DNA of 64,000 nt from Chloroflexota bacterium (GTDB lineage: Bacteria; Chloroflexota; Anaerolineae; Aggregatilineales; J027): the NCBI GenBank assembly GCA_013112715.1, contig JABFGB010000009.1, forward strand, positions 1 through 64,000, given 5' to 3'. The stretch's first letter is position 1, and each line of letters begins with the position of its first letter. This document shows, one piece after another, positions 7,815 through 16,415 of this stretch. A program made the position numbers and the translations under genes. The notes under the pieces are model-generated. The model had not been told where the DNA came from, made no database searches, and saw only the letters and a list, made by a program, of their open reading frames with translations.

Positions 7815-8801
7815 ATGTCTCAGCAATCCTTTGCCGACGGCTATATTAAATGGCTGCGTTCGCATGTCGGCCATCAACTCATTTATTTGGTCTATACCAA
7901 TGCTTTTGTATTTGACGAAGAAAACCGCCTGCTGGTTCAAGAACGTTATGACTTTGATTGGGTCAGCGTGCCGGGTGGTGCATTGGAACCTCATGAAAGC
8001 CTATTAGATTGCGTGCGCCGCGAAACTTTTGAAGAGACGGGTATTGAGTGTAGCATTGAACGATTGATCGGCGTTTACAGCCATCCCCGTTATAACCTGC
8101 TCTATCCCAATGGCGATCAAGTGCAGCAGTGGGGTGCGGCTTTTGTCTGCCGTGCTGCCTCAAGTGATATTAAGGTAGATGGACGCGAAACGCTCAAGGC
8201 CAGCTTCCGTCCCGTTGAAGAAATCCGCCACCGTCTGCCAATTCACTATCAAGAAATGCTCCAATTTATTGAGACGCACCCCGATCAAGCCCACGTCGAA
8301 GAAGTCTATTTTGGGCCGAATGGTCGTCCTTTCTATTCCACCATGCGCCAATATGTCGGTCAGGCCCAACTCATCTTGCCGGGGGTCTCGGCAGCAGTTT
8401 TTAACGAAAAGGGGGAATTGCTGGTTGCCCATCAGAAAAAACGGAATTTTTGGGACATCCCCGGTGGCCTTGCCGATTTGGATGAAAGCAGCAGCGCCAC
8501 CGCCGTCCGTGAAACCCGCGAGGAAACGGGCCTTGAGGTACGGCCTATCCGCCTGCTCAGTGTATTAAGTGACCCCACCTTGTTGAGCGGCACTTTATCC
8601 AACGGTGACGAATTTCGCGGGGTGGATTTGGTTTTAGAATGTCGTGTGGTCGGAGGTGAAATGCGGCCCGATGGGGTTGAGGTAGATCAGGTCGCCTTTA
8701 AACCCATTGATGAACTGATTGCCCAACCCAATTTGCGCCCCTTTAATCGCCAGCGCTTGTTGGATATTCTTAACCGCGATAACGGCCCATTTATCAGCTA
8801 A
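7815..8801 (+). CDS. Tandem-Nudix hydrolase with two complete Nudix boxes
   Basis: 328 residues with two Nudix domains in one chain. Box 1 (about 55-77) reads G-x5-E-x7-RETFEETGI and box 2 (about 218-240) G-x5-E-x7-RETREETGL, so both keep the REuxEExGu residues that bind the metal-pyrophosphate. Nudix enzymes cleave nucleoside diphosphates linked to another group; the substrates cannot be told. The start at 7815 has CGGAG at good spacing; a TTG at 7782 would fall in the -10 box. The gene is divergent from recD2 and followed by ridA after 17 bases. Confidence 0.9.
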   Translation: MSQQSFADGYIKWLRSHVGHQLIYLVYTNAFVFDEENRLLVQERYDFDWVSVPGGALEPHESLLDCVRRETFEETGIECSIERLIGVYSHPRYNLLYPNGDQVQQWGAAFVCRAASSDIKVDGRETLKASFRPVEEIRHRLPIHYQEMLQFIETHPDQAHVEEVYFGPNGRPFYSTMRQYVGQAQLILPGVSAAVFNEKGELLVAHQKKRNFWDIPGGLADLDESSSATAVRETREETGLEVRPIRLLSVLSDPTLLSGTLSNGDEFRGVDLVLECRVVGGEMRPDGVEVDQVAFKPIDELIAQPNLRPFNRQRLLDILNRDNGPFIS

Positions 8802-8818
8802 TTTAAAAAGGAAAAATC

Positions 8819-9211
8819 ATGATGTCACGCGAAGTCATCAAAACCACCGGAGCACCGCCCGCCTTAGCCGCCTATTCGCAAGGCATTGTTGCCAGCGGCA
8901 AATTTGTATTTGCAGCAGGGCAGTTGGGACTTGACCCAGAATCCAAACAATTGGTCGAAGGCGGAGTTGAAGCCCAAACTGAACGCGCTATCCTCAACCT
9001 CAAGGCTGTATTGGAAGCCGCTGGGTCGTCGCTGGAAAATATCGTCAAGGTGACGGTGTTTTTGCACAACATCAGCGACTTCGCGGCCATGAACAGCGTC
9101 TATATCCGCTATTTTCCAGCCAATCCTCCTGCCCGTTCCGCGTTTGGGGGTAATGATCTCCCCCTCGGCGGCTTGGTCGAAATTGAATGTATCGCCGTCG
9201 TGCCTGAATAA
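8819..9211 (+). CDS. ridA: RidA family reactive imine deaminase
   Basis: 130 residues, typical of RidA/YjgF/UK114 proteins, which form trimers and hydrolyse reactive enamines and imines released by PLP enzymes. The family pattern is clear: PPALAAYSQGIVASG near the N-terminus, FAAGQLGLDP, the middle helix with NLKAVLEAAGSSLENIVKVTVFL, and PPARSAFGG with the substrate-binding Arg near 107. AAGGA is six bases before the first of two ATG codons. It probably shares the transcript of the double-Nudix gene. Confidence 0.93.
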   Translation: MMSREVIKTTGAPPALAAYSQGIVASGKFVFAAGQLGLDPESKQLVEGGVEAQTERAILNLKAVLEAAGSSLENIVKVTVFLHNISDFAAMNSVYIRYFPANPPARSAFGGNDLPLGGLVEIECIAVVPE

Positions 9212-9220
9212 TTTTTGGAA

Positions 9221-9253
9221 AACAAACCCCCTCAACCAAAATTGGGCGAGGGG
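9221..9253 (-). terminator. Terminator of the L,D-transpeptidase gene
   Basis: On the minus strand a CCCCTC/GAGGGG stem extended by CCAA/TTGG is followed by TTTGTTTT. It is weaker than the other terminators here. Confidence 0.55.
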
Positions 9254-9261
9254 CTGTCTAG

Positions 9262-9293
9262 ATTCAGCACGGCAGCTTCAGCCCCGTGTTTTA
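9262..9293. repeat. REP-like hairpin repeat, copy B
   Basis: Second copy of the element at 1326-1360, differing at a few positions (ggcagcttcagcc). Its last three bases are the stop codon of the minus-strand L,D-transpeptidase gene. Confidence 0.75.
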
Positions 9294-10337
9294 ATACGAC
9301 CCACTGTAATACACATACACCGAGCCATTCCCCAGCCAATCCCACAGCCATGCTGCGTCGCTGACCGTCAAATTGACACAGCCATGACTCTGCCGATAAC
9401 CAAATCCATTATGCCAATACGTCCCATGTAGGCTGATGTCGCCATCAAAATACATGGCGTAAGGTACATTTTCGAGGCGATAGGCATCCTCACGCCCCTC
9501 CGCCCCACTCATCGGCGCATTAATTTGGCGTCCGTACACATGAAACACACCAGCGCGGGTATCCCATCCCGGCAATCCCGATGAAATCAGCGTCGCAAAA
9601 ACGGGTGTGCCCCCTTCATAGGCAATCAATACCTGCTCATACAGATCAATCCCGACCCACCGCGCTCCCACACCACCGGGGGGTGCGATTGGGTTGTAAA
9701 CGCCCATCATCGTTTGGGCCACCCATTTATACGGGCCAACCAGATACCACGCGAGGCCGTCTACCACTTGCACAGCATAAATATTGACCACGCTGTAACG
9801 ACCAACACGCCGTTCTTCTAATTGGACGGGTGCGCCCCCCGGCACTTCCGAGGCAAAGTGGGTGCGTAGAATCCAGCCCCATGGCATAGCAGGCGTTCCG
9901 GTAATCACCACCCCACGAAAATAGGAGGGGTCAATTTTGGTCAAATGCCGCTCGTGCATCCATTCGCCGGGGTTGATCTCGACCCAAGGGCCAACATGCT
10001 GACGCGGTGTAATAAATTGGTAGCCATCCATGATGCTGTACAGCACTTTTGTTCCACCATAAGGGCCATCATAAACCACCGCCGGGGTAATTTCGACGCG
10101 CAAAAATTCATAACCCGCGACCACCCCCATATTGACACCAATGGTTTCGACGGGTGGGCCGGGCAGCGCCGCCATATAACCCTGACAATCCGGCCCATTG
10201 GGATCAGCATCACAGGGGCCAGCAAAAGCACTCATTTTAATTTCGGGCTTATCCACCGCATAAGCCGCCGTATTCATCACAACAATCGCTATGAGGCACA
10301 ATAGGGCCATAAAGCGCAACCATAATTTCCGATTCAT
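9291..10337 (-). CDS. Secreted L,D-transpeptidase (YkuD family)
   Basis: 348 residues with a signal peptide (hydrophobic about 8-25, ending TAAYA). The C-terminal YkuD domain has the catalytic signature SHGCVNL (Ser317, His318, Gly319, Cys320) preceded by HGTYWHNGFG. These enzymes form 3-3 peptidoglycan cross-links or attach proteins to the wall, so the cell has a wall with peptidoglycan. A start 18 bases upstream (10355) is open, but GGAG sits seven bases before the ATG at 10337. It is third in the minus group with PP2C and YceI-like genes. Confidence 0.88.
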   Translation of the reverse strand: MNRKLWLRFMALLCLIAIVVMNTAAYAVDKPEIKMSAFAGPCDADPNGPDCQGYMAALPGPPVETIGVNMGVVAGYEFLRVEITPAVVYDGPYGGTKVLYSIMDGYQFITPRQHVGPWVEINPGEWMHERHLTKIDPSYFRGVVITGTPAMPWGWILRTHFASEVPGGAPVQLEERRVGRYSVVNIYAVQVVDGLAWYLVGPYKWVAQTMMGVYNPIAPPGGVGARWVGIDLYEQVLIAYEGGTPVFATLISSGLPGWDTRAGVFHVYGRQINAPMSGAEGREDAYRLENVPYAMYFDGDISLHGTYWHNGFGYRQSHGCVNLTVSDAAWLWDWLGNGSVYVYYSGSY

Positions 10338-10429
10338 CACGACACTCCATTCCAATAAGGTCTATGAAGGCAAAAATCCTACCGCATTTATCGCAAATTT
10401 CATCTGTACGAATACTCTACGATTCTTAG

Positions 10430-11689
10430 CTACGTCTCAGTGGTGTCGTCATCGCCGAGGATTTGATCTAAATCAAATGAGCCAAATTGGGCTGTCTGAA
10501 ATAAATTATCGGCGGATTTGGGTGGACGTTCATCCTCAATATTGATCACCACCAATTTTTCCAGCGGGACGGTGCTTTCATCCAATACCGCCTTGACCAC
10601 CACCACGCTGATATTATCTTCGCCGCCCCGTACATTGGCGAGGTCAATCAGTTCTTGGGAAATAGCCTCCGGGTCGCCGACCCGCTTGACAATTTCGCCA
10701 ATTTCATCGCCTTCCAAATGCCGTGTTAGTCCATCGGAACACAAGACGAGGCAATCCCCTGCCTTAAGATATTGGGTATACAAATCGGCCTCAACCGCGT
10801 CCACTTGGCCGAGCGCCCGATATAACACACTCCGCATCGGATGAATACTGGCTTGTTCACGGGTAATATGCCCCGACGCCACCAATACTTCTACAAAGCT
10901 GTGGTCATCGGTAATTTGATGCACCCACCCATGTTCGCCGTCTATCAGATAGGCTCGGCTGTCGCCAATGTGCGCCACAATAATGCGATTACCACGCACA
11001 AACGCCATCGTTGCGGTTGTGCCCATACCCTGATAGCTCTTATCTTGGCTAATTTTATCCAAGACCGCTTCATTGGCATGATGCAGAGCATCCCGCAATT
11101 TTTGCTGGACTTCTTCCTCGGTCAGTTCCTGCAAAATCTCACTGCCGCGTAGTGCTCCGGTGAAGTCCGCCTGTACCGCTTCTTTCGCCAAACGACTGGC
11201 TTCTTCGCCCGCTGCCGCGCCTCCCATCCCATCGGCAACCAGCGCCAAAATAACCCCGCCGCGTGCCCAGATACCCACATTGTCTTCGTTGTTGGAGCGC
11301 ACTTGCCCCACACTCGAACGGGCACTCACCAGCAACCGCAGTCCATAATGTTCATCTGGCACCATCAAGGCCGCACCGCACCGCGAACAGACATCGGCGG
11401 TTGGCAAATTATCCATACCACAGCGCAGACACTTTAGAAAATCATGATATTGCGCTGCCAGTTCTTTGGTCGCTTTGGCATCGGCCAGTTCTTGAATCGA
11501 AGGAGGGATACCCAACTGTGGATCGGTATCCTTAATGTCAATTTCAATTGTGTCATCCAAGTCGGTTTGGTAGCGCGGTTTCATGCCCTTGATCGGTTTA
11601 TTTTGCTCCAGCGCCGTTCCACACTCAAAGCAAAAAACAGCGCGTTTTAAATTGACATAACCACAGTGAGGACACACATTGTCTGCCAT
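10430..11689 (-). CDS. PP2C-type Ser/Thr phosphatase with two N-terminal zinc ribbons
   Basis: About 419 residues. The N-terminus holds two CxxC pairs (CPHCG and CFECG) and a second zinc ribbon about 85 residues later (CLRCG and CSRCG). The PP2C/PPM domain starts with SSVGQVRSNNEDN, continues with LVADGMGGAAAGEEAS (metal-binding Asp) and THHF-like DDHSFVE, and ends with RGGEDNISVVVV. It dephosphorylates Ser/Thr and is the natural counterpart of the two Hanks-type kinases encoded at 35072 and 44435, though it is not next to either. The start at 11689 directly precedes the first zinc ribbon; the longer frame to 11728 adds 13 non-conserved residues. Confidence 0.9.
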   Translation of the reverse strand: MADNVCPHCGYVNLKRAVFCFECGTALEQNKPIKGMKPRYQTDLDDTIEIDIKDTDPQLGIPPSIQELADAKATKELAAQYHDFLKCLRCGMDNLPTADVCSRCGAALMVPDEHYGLRLLVSARSSVGQVRSNNEDNVGIWARGGVILALVADGMGGAAAGEEASRLAKEAVQADFTGALRGSEILQELTEEEVQQKLRDALHHANEAVLDKISQDKSYQGMGTTATMAFVRGNRIIVAHIGDSRAYLIDGEHGWVHQITDDHSFVEVLVASGHITREQASIHPMRSVLYRALGQVDAVEADLYTQYLKAGDCLVLCSDGLTRHLEGDEIGEIVKRVGDPEAISQELIDLANVRGGEDNISVVVVKAVLDESTVPLEKLVVINIEDERPPKSADNLFQTAQFGSFDLDQILGDDDTTET

Positions 11690-11746
11690 AGGAATGACCC
11701 TTGAACTCTCTTTAAGATATTTTGGCAAAAATCGTTGTTGGTTATT

Positions 11747-12469
11747 CTACTGTTCGGAATTGGTCGAATCGCTTGGTGTCGTCTCGGTTGAATTCTCAAT
11801 GAGATGAGCATTGACAGTGATTTCTGCGGCCATTTCACTGCTACCAATTTGTTCGGGGAAATTGACCCCAAAGTCTTTCAAATCAATAGTCGGGGAGGTT
11901 TGGATCGTCAACACCCCGTCTTGAAGGCTCATGGTTGCGTCAACCGTATAATCCTTGACGACACCACTAATTTCCAACTGGCCCACTAATGTAATCGGTT
12001 GTTCGGCAATCGTACCGGAATCTTCAAACGTTTCCGTGCTCGTCGCAACAAACCGCCCATAGGGATATTCATCTGCTTTGAGACCCGCTTTGAGGACAAA
12101 ATCAATAAATTCACCCGATTCCGTCTTGGTGCTTTGCCCATCCATTTGCAGATTAACTTCCAACTGACGTTTCCCATCGGGGGTCGGCTTCAAAATCAAG
12201 TTTTCGCCGCTAATATCAATCGTGCCGTGAATACGCTCCAAAATCGTGAATTTCAGTTCCGAATTCTCTTGAGTAACGGCATAGATTTGGGCTTGGGGGA
12301 TGGGAGTTGCAAATTGGAGCTTGTTTTCTTTGGCCTCCACGTCGCGGATAAAAAACCAGTAGACCACGAACAAAATGGGCAGCAAAACAATCAGCGCACA
12401 GCCGCCAATAATCCGCCCTCGTCTGCGTTTGGATTGAGGCAGTGTCTTCGGTGAGTTTGAATAGGTCAT
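11747..12469 (-). CDS. Membrane-anchored YceI-like protein
   Basis: About 240 residues. A basic stretch (SKRRRGR) precedes one transmembrane helix (about 21-43), and the rest is outside the membrane. Residues about 60-220 resemble the YceI lipocalin-like barrel: SELKFTILERIHGTIDISGENLIL, then DEYPYGRFVATS, QPITLVGQLEISGVVKDYTVDATMSL and a final TIDLKDFGVNFP. YceI proteins bind isoprenoid or other lipids. AGGAA lies before the ATG at 12469; the frame continues to 12520 without support. It is the first gene of the minus group 12469-9291. Confidence 0.75.
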   Translation of the reverse strand: MTYSNSPKTLPQSKRRRGRIIGGCALIVLLPILFVVYWFFIRDVEAKENKLQFATPIPQAQIYAVTQENSELKFTILERIHGTIDISGENLILKPTPDGKRQLEVNLQMDGQSTKTESGEFIDFVLKAGLKADEYPYGRFVATSTETFEDSGTIAEQPITLVGQLEISGVVKDYTVDATMSLQDGVLTIQTSPTIDLKDFGVNFPEQIGSSEMAAEITVNAHLIENSTETTPSDSTNSEQ

Positions 12470-12570
12470 GACGATGTTCCTGCATAAGAAAAGTAATTTG
12501 GCTTTAACCGTTTGAGACAATTATAAGGCAAAGGTGAATGGAAAACACAATTTTAGATTGGATTCAAACC

Positions 12571-12599
12571 TTGACTGGCTACCAGCCAACTGCTATGAT
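12571..12599 (+). promoter_or_regulatory. Promoter of the L10 leader-rplJ-rplL unit
   Basis: TTGACT, 17 bases, TATGAT, a strong sigma-70-like promoter. Transcription would begin near 12606, at the base of the leader RNA. Confidence 0.8.
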
Positions 12600-12605
12600 T
12601 TGCGC

Positions 12606-12745
12606 GGCTTGAAAACTGAAAATACCTTTGCCACAGACAGCAGGTGCGCCAAAAAACAAGGTGCTTAAATCCACAGCCCGCCGAGGTAAAGACCATATAC
12701 CAGAAATTTATGGGTCTTTGCGGGTTGTCTGCAAAGACCTTTTCA
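12606..12745 (+). ncRNA. Ribosomal protein L10 leader (autoregulatory RNA)
   Basis: The bases gacagcaggtgc (from about 12635), gcttaaatcc and gccgaggt match the conserved core of the L10 leader, the structure that binds the L10(L12)4 complex. Downstream, aaagacc (12688-12694) can pair with ggtcttt (12713-12719). That pairing excludes the terminator at 12712-12743, giving an antiterminator/terminator switch. When L10-L12 is in excess, transcription of rplJ-rplL would stop. The family match comes from memory of the consensus, not from a covariance search. Confidence 0.85.
12712..12743 (+). terminator. Attenuator terminator of the L10 leader
   Basis: ggtctttgc (12713-12721) and gcaaagacc (12731-12739) form a perfect 9-bp stem followed by TTTT. 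Confidence 0.85.
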
Positions 12746-12806
12746 TTGGGCAGGGGATTGAATTTTTTCGAGAGCCAAATTTTAACGGGAAGGAGGAAAA
12801 AAGACC

Positions 12807-13343
12807 TTGCCACTCAATAAAGATCGCAAAGAAGAAATCGTTGCCGAGTATGTTGAAATGCTCAAACGGACACAGGGCTTGATTGTGACCGAATATCGCG
12901 GCATGAGCATGGCACGCTTTGATGCTCTACGCGCCAAAATGCGCGAAGCCGGAGCCAGCTATAACGTCACCAAAAACACCCTTTTCAAGATTGCTCTCAA
13001 AGAAGCGGGGATGGCAGTACCAGAGGATTTGCTGTCTGGCCCTGTCGCGGTAGGCTTTGCCTACAAAGACCTGCCTTCAACGGTGAAAGCCCTGATTGAT
13101 GCCACCAAAGACAATGAACTACTGATCTTAAAAGGCGCGATTGCTCAAAAATCCGTCTTCAAGGAAGGCCAGTTGAAGACCTTGTCGGAACTGCCGTCAC
13201 TTGACCAACTACGGGCATCGCTTATCGGGATACTTACCCAACCCATGTCGTCGCTGGTCAGTCTGCTTGTGCAGCCGCAGCGGGATGTAGTGGGCGTCGT
13301 GGCAGCTTATGTTGAAAAACACGGCGGCTCCGAAGCGGCTTAA
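12807..13343 (+). CDS. rplJ: 50S ribosomal protein L10
   Basis: 178 residues. L10 features are clear: NKDRKEEIVAEYVEML at the start, LIVTEYRGMSMARFDALRAKMREAGASYNVTKNTLFKIAL-type core (shown here only as family description), SGPVAVGFAY, and a C-terminal helical arm (LVQPQRDVVGVVAAYVEKHG) that carries L7/L12 dimers. The start is TTG at 12807, ten bases after the strong GGAGG; no ATG gives the conserved N-terminus. rplL follows after 51 bases. rplK and rplA are not upstream, so this is a two-gene unit controlled by its leader. Confidence 0.95.
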   Translation: MPLNKDRKEEIVAEYVEMLKRTQGLIVTEYRGMSMARFDALRAKMREAGASYNVTKNTLFKIALKEAGMAVPEDLLSGPVAVGFAYKDLPSTVKALIDATKDNELLILKGAIAQKSVFKEGQLKTLSELPSLDQLRASLIGILTQPMSSLVSLLVQPQRDVVGVVAAYVEKHGGSEAA

Positions 13344-13394
13344 TGTAAACCTAGCTAATTTCCAAGTTTTAACCTATCTATAAGGAGATCAATC

Positions 13395-13796
13395 ATGGCC
13401 GATCTGGCTAAAATTGTAGACGAACTGAGCAGCCTGACCATTCTGGAAGCTGCTGAATTGAAAACGCTGTTGGAAGAAAAATGGGGCGTGACCGCCGCTG
13501 CTCCAATGGCGATGATGGCTGCCATGCCCATGGGCATGGCCGGTGGTGGCGAAGCTGCCGCTGCTGAACCCGCCGAAGAACCTACCGAATTCAATGTGGT
13601 TCTGAAAGACGCTGGCCCCAAGAAGATCAACGTCATCAAGGTCATCCGCAGCTTGACCACCCTCGGTCTGGCCGAAGCGAAGGCCGCTGCCGAAAATCCC
13701 GGCACACTGCTCGAAGGCGTTTCCAAAGAAGCCGCTGCCGACGCCAAATCCAAGCTGGAAGCCGAAGGCGCAGTTATCGAAGTCAAGCCTGCGTAA
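13395..13796 (+). CDS. rplL: 50S ribosomal protein L7/L12
   Basis: 133 residues. The N-terminal dimerisation domain is [18 protein letters not shown], then the Ala/Gly/Met-rich hinge ([16 protein letters not shown]), and the C-terminal factor-binding domain with [33 protein letters not shown] and a final [10 protein letters not shown]. It forms the stalk of the large subunit and recruits translation GTPases. An AAGGAGATC ribosome site precedes the ATG. Its transcription depends on the L10 leader. Confidence 0.96.
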   Translation: MADLAKIVDELSSLTILEAAELKTLLEEKWGVTAAAPMAMMAAMPMGMAGGGEAAAAEPAEEPTEFNVVLKDAGPKKINVIKVIRSLTTLGLAEAKAAAENPGTLLEGVSKEAAADAKSKLEAEGAVIEVKPA

Positions 13797-13816
13797 TTGT
13801 CCCTGTGCAATACGCT

Positions 13817-13850
13817 GGAAGGGGCAGGGCAATATCCAGCCCTCCCCTTC
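13817..13850 (+). terminator. Hairpin after rplL
   Basis: gaagggg-c-agggc and gccct-ccccttc form a long stem with one bulged base. The sequence after it is pyrimidine-rich rather than a clean T run. Confidence 0.6.
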
Positions 13851-13981
13851 TGCTCGCTCATTCCCTCCCTATTCCCACCGTTCTTTCCCTCTCCACTTCC
13901 TCATCTCGCCACACCCTTGCACAAAACGCTATAATGGAATAACTCATTATTCGCTAGGCTGATTATTTGTTGAGGGATTTT

Positions 13982-14797
13982 GTGATTTCTGATCAGACCA
14001 AACGTGAGCAGCCGGTTTCACCCTCGCTCTATACCGAAGAATATTTCACCACCGCTTGTGAGGGCTTCGATGAATATCTCACCACCGAAGGTCAACACCT
14101 ATCGCGCCGATTAAAAGCCGCCTTTGCGCTGGCTGCTGTTGAACCGGGCATGAAAGTCTTGGATGTAGGCTGTGGGCGTGGTGAAATTTTGCTCCATTGT
14201 GCCAATCTGGGGGCGGATGCTTATGGCATTGATTATGCACCCGTTGCCCTCCAACTCACCAAAAAACTTTTGGATAAAGATGAAACTGTCAAACCCGGCA
14301 AAATTGGGGTATCGCTGGCCGACGCCAAACATTTGCCTTTCCCTACAGCCCATTTTGACCGCGTGTTGATGTTTGATGTGGTCGAGCACCTCCATCCGTG
14401 GGAACTGCACCAAGCCATGTTGGAAGTTCACCGGGTTTTAAAACCGGATGGGCGTTTTATCATCCACACTGCCCCCAATATCTGGTATGATCGCTATGCC
14501 TATCCAGTGGTGCGCCAATTTCGACGTTTGACAGGGCAGGGTGAAAAATATCCCAAAAATCCCCGCGCTTTTTTGGTGGATCATAACCAAGATGTGCATG
14601 TCAATGAGCAGTCTTGGCACAGCATGAAACAAGCGTTACGGGCAGCAGGTTTTGAAGGCAAGGTGTGGTTAGATTCCCCGCCCCAACATCGTCATGAAAA
14701 TTTCATTTTGGCGGCGGCACGGGTGGTGCTGTTTAATTGGCCTCCCATGCGCTGGTTTTTCCAACGCGAAGTTTTTGCCGTGGCTGCCAAAATATAG
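13982..14797 (+). CDS. Class I SAM-dependent methyltransferase
   Basis: About 271 residues. Motif I is VLDVGCGRGEILL, followed by AYGIDYAPVAL, DAKHLPFPTAHFDRVLMFDVVEHL and LKPDGRFIIHT. This is the Methyltransf_11/UbiE-like fold with an acceptor region from about 170 on (ENFILAAARVV) that I do not recognise. GAGGG stands five bases before GTG at 13982, a better start than the TTG at 13967. It is separated from the sortase gene by 15 bases, so the two are probably cotranscribed. Confidence 0.85.
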   Translation: MISDQTKREQPVSPSLYTEEYFTTACEGFDEYLTTEGQHLSRRLKAAFALAAVEPGMKVLDVGCGRGEILLHCANLGADAYGIDYAPVALQLTKKLLDKDETVKPGKIGVSLADAKHLPFPTAHFDRVLMFDVVEHLHPWELHQAMLEVHRVLKPDGRFIIHTAPNIWYDRYAYPVVRQFRRLTGQGEKYPKNPRAFLVDHNQDVHVNEQSWHSMKQALRAAGFEGKVWLDSPPQHRHENFILAAARVVLFNWPPMRWFFQREVFAVAAKI

Positions 14798-14812
14798 TCT
14801 TGAGGAGTATTC

Positions 14813-15982
14813 ATGCCCCGGGATAAGCGAACGGTTGACGAACTCACCATTGAAGAGCTAGAGCAAATTCTCGCCATCCGCAAACGAGAAGAACGGATGA
14901 AACGTTTCCGCGATGGGCAGGGCAAAGACCGCATGATGGCAATTCCGCTGCCAGCTTCGGAAATCGAGGATACCAATGAGACCGATGACATACCCCCGCA
15001 CCCGCTCATCGCCCCTGCACCAAGCGGTGTAGCGTTGCAGCAGCATGAAGCCTCGGCCCTTGTGCCAGCGCCATCAGCCCCTATTACGTATGACATCACG
15101 GCGGAAAAACCCCATTTTGAAGATGACATCCTCGAATCGGATGAAGTCATGTTCATTGAGGAAAAACCCAAACCCGCCCCGCCCAAAAATCGGGTAGTCA
15201 AGGTAACGACACCGGAAGCCCATACACAAAAAGAGAAATGGCGTGTCATTGCCAATCGTGGTTTATTAGTGGTCGAGGTGATCGCATTTGTCGGCCTGAT
15301 TTATGTGTTGTACCGGGCTTTTATCGGCCTTGACATCATTCAAGACAACACCAACAAAACCCAACAGGAATATGAGGCCGCCGTCAATGAGCGCCGTGCT
15401 ACTTCAACACCCTTGCCAGAACTTTACCCATCCTTGCTTGTGTTACCGGGAGGGCACACTAGCGATGGGCAGTTTAATGAAAACGAGTTAGTTCAAGCCC
15501 TAAACGCCAAGCAAGTTCCTGCGTTCATCCAAAATAATGTAATTCAACAGGCCAGATTTGCCCCAGCTCAAAGCGCACCACCCAGTCTCCAAGCCCCTGT
15601 TTCAATCACAATTCCTAAGTTGAATATTAACAACGCTAGTATTTTTAGCGGAGACGACTGGGAAACCTTGAAAAAAGGCATCGGGCATATGCGCGGGAGT
15701 GGTCTTCCCGGAAGCCAACAAAATGTCGTCTTGACAGGGCATAACGATATTTATGGCGAGATTTTTAGATATTTATCTACCCTAGAGGTTGGGGATTTAA
15801 TCTATCTCCGTGCCGGAGACGGCAAAGAATATACTTATCGGGTTGCGAGTGCCCAAGAGGTGTTACCTACAGAAATAGATGTGTTGCAGCCAGATCGTGG
15901 AGCCATCGTTACTTTAATTACCTGTCATCCCTATCAAGTAGATACTCACCGTTGGGTTGTCACGGCAGAACTGGTACAATAG
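14813..15982 (+). CDS. Sortase with a long cytoplasmic N-terminus
   Basis: 389 residues. A charged, Pro-rich cytoplasmic N-terminus (1-145) is followed by one transmembrane helix (about 149-170) and an extracellular sortase domain (about 262-389). The catalytic residues are visible: His310 in TGHND, Cys371 in TLITCHP and Arg380 in THRWVV. Sortases cut a sorting signal in surface proteins and join them to the wall or to each other. The N-terminal 145 residues are longer than usual. GAGGAG precedes the ATG. I found no clear LPxTG-type substrate in the window. Confidence 0.92.
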   Translation: MPRDKRTVDELTIEELEQILAIRKREERMKRFRDGQGKDRMMAIPLPASEIEDTNETDDIPPHPLIAPAPSGVALQQHEASALVPAPSAPITYDITAEKPHFEDDILESDEVMFIEEKPKPAPPKNRVVKVTTPEAHTQKEKWRVIANRGLLVVEVIAFVGLIYVLYRAFIGLDIIQDNTNKTQQEYEAAVNERRATSTPLPELYPSLLVLPGGHTSDGQFNENELVQALNAKQVPAFIQNNVIQQARFAPAQSAPPSLQAPVSITIPKLNINNASIFSGDDWETLKKGIGHMRGSGLPGSQQNVVLTGHNDIYGEIFRYLSTLEVGDLIYLRAGDGKEYTYRVASAQEVLPTEIDVLQPDRGAIVTLITCHPYQVDTHRWVVTAELVQ

Positions 15983-16015
15983 CGCCGCTTATTAGGGAAT
16001 AGAAAGAACAAGATT

Positions 16016-16333
16016 ATGGCTAAAAAGCAAACCACACGGAAGCCAAATATTTCTGCTGAAACACTGGAACGTGCTCGTCGTGAGATGGCTGGGGGTGCTC
16101 CCGTTGTCTCGACCCCAACCCCCAATCAAACATCGGTCAAAAGCAGCGTTGGTCAAAACAAAAACGACAACGTGATCGTCCGCTCCTCGTCCAAAAAACG
16201 CACCATGACCCAAGAAGAACTCTCGCATGAATATGGTTATGTTCTGCGCGACCTTCGCAGTATGGGCGTATTGGCATTTGCGTTGTTTATCGGCATGGTG
16301 GTGGTATCTCTGATTATCAACCAGATTGCCTAA
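16016..16333 (+). CDS. Small membrane protein of unknown function
   Basis: 105 residues. The first 75 are polar and basic (KKQTTRKPN start, a Thr/Ser/Asn-rich stretch, then SSSKKRTMTQEELSHEYGYV), followed by one C-terminal transmembrane helix (about 84-103). It looks like a tail-anchored cytoplasmic protein. It lies 33 bases after the sortase gene and ends at a terminator, so it is probably the last gene of that unit. I do not recognise the family. Confidence 0.75.
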   Translation: MAKKQTTRKPNISAETLERARREMAGGAPVVSTPTPNQTSVKSSVGQNKNDNVIVRSSSKKRTMTQEELSHEYGYVLRDLRSMGVLAFALFIGMVVVSLIINQIA

Positions 16334-16337
16334 ACAA

Positions 16338-16374
16338 AAAGGATGGGCAGCATACCCATCCTGTCATCATTTTC
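16338..16374. terminator. Bidirectional intrinsic terminator
   Basis: ggatggg (16341-16347) and cccatcc (16355-16361) form the stem. On the minus strand it is followed at once by TTTTTGTTT, on the plus strand by a weaker T-rich tail. Confidence 0.8.
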
Positions 16375-16415
16375 TACTACAGCGGTTCTCATGTTGACTG
16401 ACCCGCTTTTTACGC

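Noticed and set aside
13917-13935. TTGCAC and TATAAT before the methyltransferase gene as a full promoter
   Set aside because: The spacing is only seven bases, too short for a -35/-10 pair; at best the -10 box is real.
14692-15255. 187-codon frame on the minus strand inside the methyltransferase and sortase genes
   Set aside because: It is Ser-rich antisense sequence of two well-supported genes; no homology or ribosome site.
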